A stretch of 11,441 nt of DNA from TH-plancto1 sp031431195. Lineage in GTDB: Bacteria > Planctomycetota > Planctomycetia > Planctomycetales > Planctomycetaceae. A program made the translations under genes and the position numbers. Where the stretch lies: positions 1 through 11,441 of the forward strand of contig JANPCU010000049.1 in NCBI GenBank assembly GCA_031431195.1, written 5' to 3'. A model generated the notes under the pieces. That model had not been told where the DNA came from and made no database searches. It was given only the letters and a program-made list of their open reading frames with translations. The first letter of the stretch is position 1; every line of letters starts with the position of its first letter. Shown here piece by piece: positions 4,778 to 11,441 of this stretch.

Positions 4778-7711
4778 ATGCCCATCACGCGCCGATTTAT
4801 TGACTGGCAACAACCCGCGCTGGTCGCGGTCGTGGCGGACTTGGTGGCAAAGAATCAGGTGATGGGGTTTTGCGATCTGTCGGAGACGATCGTCGTGTTC
4901 CCGGGACACCGGGCCGCGCGGCGATTCTTGGAGTTGCTGGCCGGGCGGACGCAGAACCGTAACGTTCCCCCCGTGGTCATCACTGTCGGCGATCTGCCCG
5001 AAAAACTCTATCGACCACAGAAGCCGTTTGCGGACGAGTTGACCCAGCGGCTGGCGTGGAAGCTGGCCTTGCGGAACCTGCCGCAGGCTCTTGTACGCGA
5101 GGTCATCCCGCACCCGCCAGAAGACAAGAGTGTCGATGCGTGGCTCCACATCGGCGAGATGCTGGCCCAGCTCCATCGCGAATTGGCCGCTGACCGGCTG
5201 CGGTTTTCGGACGTGCTGACGAAGATGGCCTCCCAACCGGAGTTCACGGAGACTCGCCGGTGGGAGGCCCTGAGCGAGATTCAGGCGGAGTATCTGCGCA
5301 TCCTGGATGGCCTCGAACTCTGGGACCAACAGACGGCTCGGCTCGTGGCCATCGAGCAGCGCGAGTGCCAGACCCGGAAGCAGATCGTGCTGGTCGGCAC
5401 GGTCGATATGAACCGGACGCTGCGCGAGATGCTCGACCAGGTGGCGGACCAAGTCACCGTCTTTATCCATGCCCCGTCCGACCTCAAGTGGCACTTCGAC
5501 CCGCATGGTTGCCTGGAGCCGAGACACTGGGTCGACCGACCGATTGAGTTACTCCCCGAACAGATGGTTCTGGCCGAGAAGCCCGCCGACCAAGCTCTGG
5601 CCATCGCCTCTCATCTGGCCTCGCTCAACGGCAAGCTTCGCGTCGACGAGATCACCATCGGAGTGGCGGATGACACGCTCGTCCCGACAACGCAGCGGGT
5701 GCTGTCGCAGTCGGGCATCACCACGCGGTGGGTCGCCGGGCAGATGTTTCGCGACTCGCCCTTGGCTCATCTGCTGCGCGGGCTGGTCGAGTATTTGGAG
5801 TCACGGCAAACCTACCCGTTCGCAGCCTTCGTGCGGCATCCTGATGTCTCCGCGTGGCTCGCTCAGCAAGGAGCCGACCCCGCGTGGGTGATCGCGCTCG
5901 ACAAGTACATCAGCGAGCACTTCCCGGCGTCGCTGGGGCACTGGCTGGGATTGCCGGAACGCTCGGAGCCGTGCCGCCAGGCGTTTGACTTGATCGAAGC
6001 CCTGCTCGCCCCGCTGCTCGAACCCGCCCGCCTGGCCGAGGAGTGGGCCGAGCCGCTGGTCGAGTGGCTATTGCAGCTTTATGCCCACCGCGAGTTCAGC
6101 CGCGAGGTGGCTGCCGATGTGGCTGCACTCGATGCTTGCGATCGCTTTGTCAAAGCACTGAAAGCTCTCCAGAATCTGCCCGAGTCGCTCGCCCCCTCGG
6201 TCAACGCCGCCCAAGCCCTGCGTCTCGCTCTGGAGCAACTCGACCGACAACTGATTCCGCCGTCTCAGCACGACGAGGCCCTCGAACTGCTCGGCTGGCT
6301 CGAACTCCCGCTGGATGATGCGCAGGAGCTGATCGTGGCCGGTTTCAACGAAGGGAGCGTGCCGTCTTCGCTGAACGCGGACCTGTTCCTGCCGAACTCG
6401 TTGCGGTCCCAACTGGGGATGACGGACAACACACGGCGGCTGGCCCGCGATGTGTATGCGCTCACCGCGATCCTGCACTCCCGGCGGCGCGTGACGCTCA
6501 TCGCCGGAAAGTCCGACCCGCGCGGGGATGCGCTGCGGCCCAGCCGGTTGTGGTTCGCTACCGATCCCGAAACTGTGGCGAGAAGGATTCAGACGTTCTA
6601 TGGGGAGGCCAATGTCGCCTTTTTCTCCGAAAAAGGACGCCCTTTTTCGGATAAAATGGCGACATTCGACGGCGGCGGGTGGCCGGGTCTGAAGGCTTTG
6701 CGGAAGGCCCGGAACGCGAGCGAGGCCACATTCCCAGCAGGGCCATGCGCAAAGCCTCCTGACCCTGCCACCAGAGACGGGATTCCTTGGGCTTCGGAAG
6801 AAGAGGAGGACAGCAGAAGTCTTACGACTTCTGCTACGATCACGCACCTCACCGTCCCGCGTCCCGACCCAGAGCGGTCGTTCGAGGGAGCCATCCCCGT
6901 CACCGGATTCTCGGCGTACCTCGCCTCGCCGTACCGGTTCTATCTCGGGCATGTGCTGAAGCTGCGAACGCTGGATGATGATGTCGAGGAACTCGACGCC
7001 CGCGACTTTGGCAACCTGTTGCACAGCGTCCTCAAGGGGTTCGGCCGCAGCGACTGGAAGCACTCGCAGGACGAAGCGGCCATCGCCCGCTACCTCGATC
7101 AACAGCTCGACATCTCCGCCGACTTGATGTACGGCGGCGACCCGCTGTTCCCGGTGCAGATCCAGATCGAACAGGCCCGCGACCGGCTGAAAGCGTTCGC
7201 AGCCTGGCAGGCGAAGCGGGCTCTGGAAGGGTGGGAGATCATCTTCACCGAGAAGGAGAGCGAGGTGACGCTGGCTCTGGAGGGGGAGCGCACGGTGCAG
7301 GTTCACGGCAAGATCGACCGCATCGATCGGCATCGCGGCGACCACACGTGGGCCATCCTCGACTACAAGACCGGCGAGCAACGCCGCCCCCCGCGAGAGG
7401 TCCACTTCGCGAAGGGCCAGTGGGTCGACCTCCAGTTGCCGCTATACCGACTACTCGCCGAGCCGCATGGCGTCACCGGCGATGTCCAACTCGGGTACAT
7501 CTCGATCCCGCGCGACAACGACCGGCTGGAGTGCCTGCTCGCCGATTGGTCGGAGGAGGATCTACGCGAGGCAGAGGCAGTCGCGCGACTGACCGCAGGC
7601 CGCATTCTCGACCGCGAGTTCTGGCAGATCCTCGACCGACCCCCGATCTCGCAATCGGAGTTCGGCCCGATTTGCCAGGACGGCGTTCTCGACCGGGAGG
7701 TGGTCGTATGA
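4778..7711 (+). CDS. addB: AddB-like helicase-fold PD-(D/E)XK nuclease subunit
   Basis: A 977-residue AddB-type subunit of a double-strand-break resection enzyme. Residues 1-600 form the inactivated helicase-like core. The N-terminus (ETIVVFPGHRAARRFLELL) has no Walker A, unlike Bacillus AddB, and AGFNEGSVPSSL (521-532) is the degenerate motif seen in such partners. The C-terminal nuclease is intact: H749 in LLHSVL, D847 in HGKIDRID, D862 and K864 in ILDYKTG, then DLQLPLY (884-890). The iron-sulfur cysteines of Bacillus AddB are missing: the usual CPYRF is SPYRF (S717) and only C966 is near the end. The linker (about 611-690) is made from palindromic repeat DNA. The start at 4778 is chosen because upstream in-frame sequence is repeat array; no Shine-Dalgarno is visible. 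The stop overlaps addA as ATGA, so the two are probably translationally coupled. Confidence 0.85.
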   Translation: MPITRRFIDWQQPALVAVVADLVAKNQVMGFCDLSETIVVFPGHRAARRFLELLAGRTQNRNVPPVVITVGDLPEKLYRPQKPFADELTQRLAWKLALRNLPQALVREVIPHPPEDKSVDAWLHIGEMLAQLHRELAADRLRFSDVLTKMASQPEFTETRRWEALSEIQAEYLRILDGLELWDQQTARLVAIEQRECQTRKQIVLVGTVDMNRTLREMLDQVADQVTVFIHAPSDLKWHFDPHGCLEPRHWVDRPIELLPEQMVLAEKPADQALAIASHLASLNGKLRVDEITIGVADDTLVPTTQRVLSQSGITTRWVAGQMFRDSPLAHLLRGLVEYLESRQTYPFAAFVRHPDVSAWLAQQGADPAWVIALDKYISEHFPASLGHWLGLPERSEPCRQAFDLIEALLAPLLEPARLAEEWAEPLVEWLLQLYAHREFSREVAADVAALDACDRFVKALKALQNLPESLAPSVNAAQALRLALEQLDRQLIPPSQHDEALELLGWLELPLDDAQELIVAGFNEGSVPSSLNADLFLPNSLRSQLGMTDNTRRLARDVYALTAILHSRRRVTLIAGKSDPRGDALRPSRLWFATDPETVARRIQTFYGEANVAFFSEKGRPFSDKMATFDGGGWPGLKALRKARNASEATFPAGPCAKPPDPATRDGIPWASEEEEDSRSLTTSATITHLTVPRPDPERSFEGAIPVTGFSAYLASPYRFYLGHVLKLRTLDDDVEELDARDFGNLLHSVLKGFGRSDWKHSQDEAAIARYLDQQLDISADLMYGGDPLFPVQIQIEQARDRLKAFAAWQAKRALEGWEIIFTEKESEVTLALEGERTVQVHGKIDRIDRHRGDHTWAILDYKTGEQRRPPREVHFAKGQWVDLQLPLYRLLAEPHGVTGDVQLGYISIPRDNDRLECLLADWSEEDLREAEAVARLTAGRILDREFWQILDRPPISQSEFGPICQDGVLDREVVV
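6611..6666. repeat. 56-bp palindrome inside the addB coding region
   Basis: Arms at 6611-6636 and 6641-6666 match at 24 of 26 positions around a 4-base loop (ACGC). The left arm begins AATGTCGCCTTTTTCTCCGA. It is read through in frame as residues 612-630 (VAFFSEKGRPFSDKMAT and flanks), between the helicase-like core and the nuclease domain. Each arm carries an A/T-rich run unlike the surrounding gene, pointing to an inserted element rather than codon chance. Confidence 0.88.
6685..6765. repeat. Imperfect inverted repeat inside addB
   Basis: Arms at 6685-6710 and 6740-6765 match at 20 of 26 positions. Exact blocks GGGTC, AGGCTTTGCG and GGCCC are separated by two three-base mismatched steps, with a 29-base loop. 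It encodes residues 636-663 of AddB, a stretch with no predicted domain (KALRKARNASEATFPAG and around). The block pattern looks like an ageing palindrome. Confidence 0.7.
6812..6835. repeat. Short hairpin AGCAGAAGTC inside addB
   Basis: AGCAGAAGTC (6812-6821) and GACTTCTGCT (6826-6835) are exact complements around TTAC. It encodes residues 679-686 (SRSLTTSA), just before the sequence becomes AddB-like again at ITHLTVPRP. I recall similar AGCAGAAGTC palindromes as intergenic repeats in planctomycetes, from memory only. Confidence 0.7.
7695..7703 (+). promoter_or_regulatory. Ribosome binding site of addA inside addB
   Basis: GGGAGGTGG lies within the last codons of addB; its GGAGG core (7696-7700) is seven bases before the ATG at 7708. 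With the ATGA stop-start overlap, it supports this start for addA over the long open frame that continues upstream inside addB. Confidence 0.7.
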
Positions 7712-10700
7712 CTCCCGAGGATGAACTGCTGTTTGAGGACACCACTCTCCCGACAGCCACGGGACGGAAGAAAAAGTCCGCCCCGCCCGCTGCTCTCGCG
7801 AATGAGGAATCGGTCGCCGCGCCCGCGTCGCGCTCGGCGGTAGAGTTGGCCGACCCGCATGTAGTGATCTTGGCCTCTGCCGGAACAGGCAAAACATTCC
7901 AACTTACCAACCGCTATCTCACGCTGCTGAGGTCAGGAAGTTGCGACCGCATTCTGGCTTCGACATTCACCCGCAAAGCGGCGGGTGAGATCCTCGACCG
8001 CATCCTGGTCCGGCTGGCGCGAGCGATCCTGGATGAGGCCGAACTCACCAAGCTCCAGCCGTTCGTCGGTCAGCCGGCGATCACCCGTGATGAGTGCATC
8101 GCGCTGTTGCAGCGCGTCACCAAGCAGTTGCACCGCGTGCAAATCAGCACGCTCGATGCCCTGTTCTCGAAGCTGGCATCCAGCCATACGTTCGAGCTGG
8201 GGTTCCCGCCGGGGTGGCGAATGATCGAAGAGGTCGAGGCGGGCCGCCTGACCGACCGGGCCATTGAAGCGGTCCTGCGGAAGGGCGGTCGCCAGGACGC
8301 GCGGCGGTTGATGCACCTGCTGAGTAAAGGCGAGAACAGCCGCCGCGTTCACGATCTGATTCGCGAGACGGTCAGGAACTTCGCCGCCCCGTACCTCATC
8401 ACGCAGGAAGCTGACTGGAATCGGCTGCCGGACCTGCCGCTGCTCAACGAACTCGAACTGCATGGGGCCATTGCCGTCTTCGAGAGCCTGCGGTTCGACG
8501 ACAAGCGGATCATGAATGCCCTCGACAAGAATCGCCAACAAATCCGGGAGGACGACTGGGAGAGCTTCCTCACCGATGGCTTGCCGCTCAAGCTCGTGCA
8601 GGGGGAGACGACCTATTACAAGAAGGATCTCCCTAGCGAGTTGCTGGCCGCGTATGCCCCGCTGATCCACCACGCGAAGGCCCTGTTCTACAAGGTGTGG
8701 GCCAGCCAGACGCGCGGAACGTGGGAGACACTCGACCGCGTCTACACCGAGTTGAACCGCCTCAAGACCGAAGAGCGAGTCCTCGATTTTGGGGACATCT
8801 CGCGGACGTTGGCCGCGCGGCTCGGCCAGCACGCCGTCGACAGTGTGGCCTTCCGGCTCGATGCCAACATAGAGCATCTGCTGCTCGACGAGTTCCAAGA
8901 TACCTCGCTGGATCAGTGGCAGATCCTACGGCCGTTCGCCCAGTCGTCGACCTCGGAGCCGGGCAAGTCGTTCTTCTGCGTCGGCGACCGCAAGCAGGCG
9001 ATCTACGGTTGGCGCGGGGGCGAGGCGGCGATCTTTGACACGATCCAGGCCGAGTTCCCGATCCTGCAGTCGAAGCACCTCGACCGCAGCCAGCGCTCTT
9101 CACCGCCGGTGATTGAGGCCGTTAACGCCGCGTTCACGTCGCTGCGCGGCACCACCGATTTCGATCCACTCTCCGAGGTCATCTCAACCTGGTGCGAGAG
9201 CTTCCCCTCGCATGACACCGCCCGCACCGGTCTCCCAGGATATGTCCACTTAGAGGTGGCTGATGAGCCGCCGAAGCTGGAGCCGATCGACAACAAGGCC
9301 AAGGTCCCCAAGCCGTCGAAGGCGGACCTCTTCGAATTGGTCCTCGACCTCACCGCCGATCGTATCGAGGAGTATGCGCAGCGAGTTCCCTCGGCCACGA
9401 TGGGAGTGCTGTTCCGGGGCAACGCGGCGATTCGGCTGCTCGGCAACAAGCTGCGGGCGCGGGGGTTGGAGTTCAGCGAGGAGGGCGGCACACTGATCAC
9501 CGATTCGGCGGCTGTGCAACTCCTGCTGTCGCTGCTCAAGATCGCCGATCATCCCGGCGACCGCGTGGCCCGCTACCACGTCGCGACCTCCCCACTGGCG
9601 GAGATTCACCAACTCGGGCGGTGGGAGGACGAGGCCGCTGCGGTGGCTGTGTCGGAACACCTTCGCCACCGGTTGCTCAGCGACGGATACATGTCCACGC
9701 TCCAGCGGTGTGTACAGCAGCTGGGAGCCGTCGCCACCGAGCATGACCGATCGCGGCTGAGGCAACTGATCGAACTGGCCGAGGGGTATCAGGCGACGAC
9801 TCGGCCGCGCGACTTCATCCAACTCGTCGAGACGCGCAAGGTGGAGAACCCGACCCCCGCGCGGATTCAGTTGATGACGGTCCACAAGTCGAAAGGGTTG
9901 CAGTTCGACATCGTGTTCCTGGCCGACCTCGACACGGCGCTGGTCCAGCCGCCGAAGTTCCTGACCTCGAAACCCGCCGACACCGCGCCGCCGGATTGCG
10001 TGCTGGTCTATCGGTCGAAGGACTTGAAAGACATCCTGCCGCCGGAGTTACAGGTCGCGTACGACCAGACGCAGGCCACCGACCTGACCGGCAACCTGTG
10101 CGTGCTCTATGTCGCGATGACGCGGGCGGTGCATGCCCTGCACATGATCCTGCCCGCCAAGGAGACTCAGTCTACCCCCAAGACGCTGGCGGGACTGCTG
10201 CTGGTCGGCCTTGGCGGAGGGCAGGCAGCTGCGCCGGGCGCGACACTGTATGAGACGGGCGACCCGCTGTGGCCTGAGCAGTGTCCCGAGTTGCAGCAGC
10301 CCGTTGAATCGTTGCCTCGCGAGACCTCGCCCAGCCGCATCGAGTTCGCCGAACTCACCGGGGGTCGCCGCCGGGGGCTGGAACGGATCATCCCGTCGCA
10401 GCTCGCCGACAAGGCCACGCTGTTGAAACTCGCCAGCGTGCTGCCGCTCGAAGATGCCACCGGGGTCGAGCGCGGGACACTGTTCCATGCCTGGTTGGAA
10501 CGGATGGAATGGGTGGAGGACGGACTGCCGCCGGACGATCAGTTGCGGCAGATCGCCGAGTCGCAGGGAGCCCCGCACCTCGATATCGACCGCTGTCTGT
10601 CGCAGTTCCAGGCCCTGCTCCAGCAACCGCAGATCGCGAATGTACTTTCTCGCCCCAGTTATCAGTCGTCGCACGGGAATGTCGAACTCGACCTGTTTCA

Positions 10701-10989
10701 GGAGCGACGACTCAACGTGATCGATGCCGGTCGCACGATCTCTGGTAGCATCGACCGGCTCGTGCTGATTCGGCGCAACGGGCAAGTCGTGGCAGCGGAC
10801 ATCATCGACTACAAGACCGATGCCCTCATCGGCGACGAGGAGACCGCTGTGCGGGATAAGGTCGCCGCCTACCGCGACCAGTTGCGATCCTACGCTCGGG
10901 CCATCGCCCTAATGTACAAGCTCGCTCCCGACCGCATCTCGACGCGGCTGGTCATGCTCGCGATCGGACGGGTCGAGACGGTAGAGTGA
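7708..10989 (+). CDS. addA: AddA-like UvrD-family helicase-nuclease
   Basis: A 1093-residue AddA-type helicase-nuclease that should unwind and cut DNA from double-strand ends in a complex with AddB, making 3' tails for RecA. All superfamily 1A helicase motifs are present: Walker A ASAGTGKT (K62), motif Ia LASTFTRKAAGEI (83-95), Walker B LLLDEFQDTS (D394, E395), motif III VGDRKQAIYGWRGGE (425-439), motif IV SQRSSPPVIEA (461-471), motif V MTVHKSKGLQFD (723-734) and motif VI LYVAMTRA (R806). The C-terminal nuclease is complete: H927 in GTLFHAWLE, D1016 in SGSIDRL, D1034 and K1036 in IIDYKTD. Residues 1-48 are a variable lysine- and alanine-rich head. The start follows from the ribosome site and the ATGA overlap with addB. 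It could be named a RecBCD-like exonuclease, but paired nuclease domains in two adjacent genes fit AddAB best. Confidence 0.92.
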   Translation: MTPEDELLFEDTTLPTATGRKKKSAPPAALANEESVAAPASRSAVELADPHVVILASAGTGKTFQLTNRYLTLLRSGSCDRILASTFTRKAAGEILDRILVRLARAILDEAELTKLQPFVGQPAITRDECIALLQRVTKQLHRVQISTLDALFSKLASSHTFELGFPPGWRMIEEVEAGRLTDRAIEAVLRKGGRQDARRLMHLLSKGENSRRVHDLIRETVRNFAAPYLITQEADWNRLPDLPLLNELELHGAIAVFESLRFDDKRIMNALDKNRQQIREDDWESFLTDGLPLKLVQGETTYYKKDLPSELLAAYAPLIHHAKALFYKVWASQTRGTWETLDRVYTELNRLKTEERVLDFGDISRTLAARLGQHAVDSVAFRLDANIEHLLLDEFQDTSLDQWQILRPFAQSSTSEPGKSFFCVGDRKQAIYGWRGGEAAIFDTIQAEFPILQSKHLDRSQRSSPPVIEAVNAAFTSLRGTTDFDPLSEVISTWCESFPSHDTARTGLPGYVHLEVADEPPKLEPIDNKAKVPKPSKADLFELVLDLTADRIEEYAQRVPSATMGVLFRGNAAIRLLGNKLRARGLEFSEEGGTLITDSAAVQLLLSLLKIADHPGDRVARYHVATSPLAEIHQLGRWEDEAAAVAVSEHLRHRLLSDGYMSTLQRCVQQLGAVATEHDRSRLRQLIELAEGYQATTRPRDFIQLVETRKVENPTPARIQLMTVHKSKGLQFDIVFLADLDTALVQPPKFLTSKPADTAPPDCVLVYRSKDLKDILPPELQVAYDQTQATDLTGNLCVLYVAMTRAVHALHMILPAKETQSTPKTLAGLLLVGLGGGQAAAPGATLYETGDPLWPEQCPELQQPVESLPRETSPSRIEFAELTGGRRRGLERIIPSQLADKATLLKLASVLPLEDATGVERGTLFHAWLERMEWVEDGLPPDDQLRQIAESQGAPHLDIDRCLSQFQALLQQPQIANVLSRPSYQSSHGNVELDLFQERRLNVIDAGRTISGSIDRLVLIRRNGQVVAADIIDYKTDALIGDEETAVRDKVAAYRDQLRSYARAIALMYKLAPDRISTRLVMLAIGRVETVE

Positions 10990-11017
10990 GGCCCGCGTGG
11001 GTCCACATGGCTAGCAG

Positions 11018-11257
11018 GAATTCACCACGGAGGCACGGAGGCGCGGAGGCACGGAGAAATACCGGTCATTTGACTTCGGACAACCCTCCGGATGGATGAA
11101 TGATGCAGACAGGATGAACAGGATTTACAGGATGAAAGGCAGCCCCGCCTCGTGTTTCCACATCCTGTTGATCTTGTTCATCCTGTCTAAACTCTCCTCT
11201 GCTGACCGATCAACGTCGAACAAGCCAATTCATTCTCCGTGCCTCCGTGGTGAATTC
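11018..11257. repeat. Outer inverted repeat, 23-bp perfect arms
   Basis: Arms at 11018-11040 and 11235-11257 are exact complements (GAATTCACCACGGAGGCACG onward), 194 bases apart. The left arm is followed by a second unit of the same word (GGAGGCACGGAGAAAT, 11046-11061), so it is partly tandem. The repeat fills most of the gap between addA and the phosphoesterase gene and encloses a second inverted repeat. I recall CACCACGGAGGCACGGAGG words as widespread in environmental genomes; the function is unknown. Confidence 0.85.
11107..11188. repeat. Inner inverted repeat, GACAGGATGAACA arms
   Basis: Arms at 11107-11134 and 11161-11188 match at 25 of 28 positions around a 26-base loop. Each arm is itself a loose direct repeat of ACAGGAT, an 11-12-base period. 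It lies wholly inside the outer repeat. Words such as ACAGGATGAACAGGAT recur between genes in many unrelated bacteria as far as I recall. Confidence 0.85.
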
Positions 11258-11293
11258 TTTCCGTTTTTTCAGACGCTCACTCGAGTTCGGCCC

Positions 11294-11441
11294 ATGAACC
11301 ACTTTCGTTTTTTGCACGCCGCCGACCTGCACCTCGACTGTCCGCTCAAAGGGCTGGAACAATACGAGGGAGCCCCGGTGCAGCGGATCCGGGACTCGAC
11401 GCGGCGGGCCTTGGAGAAACTGATCGAACTCGCCATCGCGG
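11294..11441 (+). CDS. YhaO/SbcD-type metallophosphoesterase, 5' part
   Basis: The first 49 codons of a gene cut by the window end. The start MNHFRFLHAADLHLDCPLKG carries the first calcineurin-type metal site, D-x-H in AADLHLD (D11, H13), in the form typical of YhaO and related SbcD-like DNA repair exonucleases, which usually work with an SMC-like ATPase (YhaN or SbcC). The other metal-binding motifs lie outside the window. No clear Shine-Dalgarno precedes the ATG. Its place just after addAB fits a DNA break-repair cluster, but 304 bases of repeats separate it from addA, so it may have its own promoter. Confidence 0.85.
   Translation, partial: MNHFRFLHAADLHLDCPLKGLEQYEGAPVQRIRDSTRRALEKLIELAIA

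Noticed and set aside
6068..7405. Long open frame antisense to addB (445 residues)
   Set aside because: It is a side effect of GC-rich codon usage opposite a conserved gene. All domain motifs are on the plus strand.
7231..7707. Long in-frame extension of addA upstream within addB
   Set aside because: The extension would overlap the addB nuclease domain for 477 bases in another frame and reads as arginine- and histidine-rich shadow sequence. A ribosome site and ATGA overlap mark 7708.

Overview
This window looks like a stretch of a GC-rich Planctomycetota chromosome. The assignment rests on protein types and repeat style, not on a marker gene. There is a secreted BON-domain protein with a tyrosine- and tryptophan-rich C-terminus, a stand-alone DEDDy exonuclease, a Uma2-family protein, and many hairpin repeats between genes, including a GGCTGGAAGCC(G/T)ATCCCACG family. 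Most of the window is ordinary chromosome. I see no phage, plasmid, transposase, CRISPR, rRNA or tRNA.

Layout. Bases 1-402 are mostly non-coding, with a long inverted repeat and a plausible sigma70-type promoter (330-358). They lead into a TraR/DksA-like C4 zinc-finger regulator (403-795). Four bases after its stop is a perfect 29-bp-arm hairpin (800-869), then a 276-residue DEDDy 3'-5' exonuclease (894-1724) closed by an intrinsic terminator (1735-1766). A leader with several small hairpins precedes a secreted two-BON-domain protein (2036-3223), which has its own terminator (3277-3315). Two genes run on the minus strand: a Uma2 protein with a degraded-looking active site (3380-3946) and an 89-residue unknown (4128-4397). 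An 18-bp perfect palindrome lies between them. Bases 4398-4777 hold an array of unrelated inverted repeats.

The rest is a DNA break-processing locus on the plus strand: an AddB-like nuclease (4778-7711), an AddA-like UvrD-type helicase-nuclease (7708-10989) joined to it by an ATGA overlap, and, after 304 bases with two nested inverted repeats, the first 49 codons of a YhaO/SbcD-type metallophosphoesterase (11294 to the window end). AddA has all its helicase motifs and a complete PD-(D/E)XK nuclease. AddB keeps its nuclease but lacks an N-terminal Walker A and the iron-sulfur cysteines seen in Bacillus AddB. The two most likely form a helicase-nuclease that resects double-strand breaks for RecA.

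The most unusual signal is inside addB. The linker between its helicase-like core and its nuclease domain (about residues 611-690) is encoded by DNA holding three inverted repeats, one a nearly perfect 56-bp palindrome. It looks as if intergenic-type palindromic repeats have been captured in frame as protein sequence. I did not find a clear new multi-gene system.
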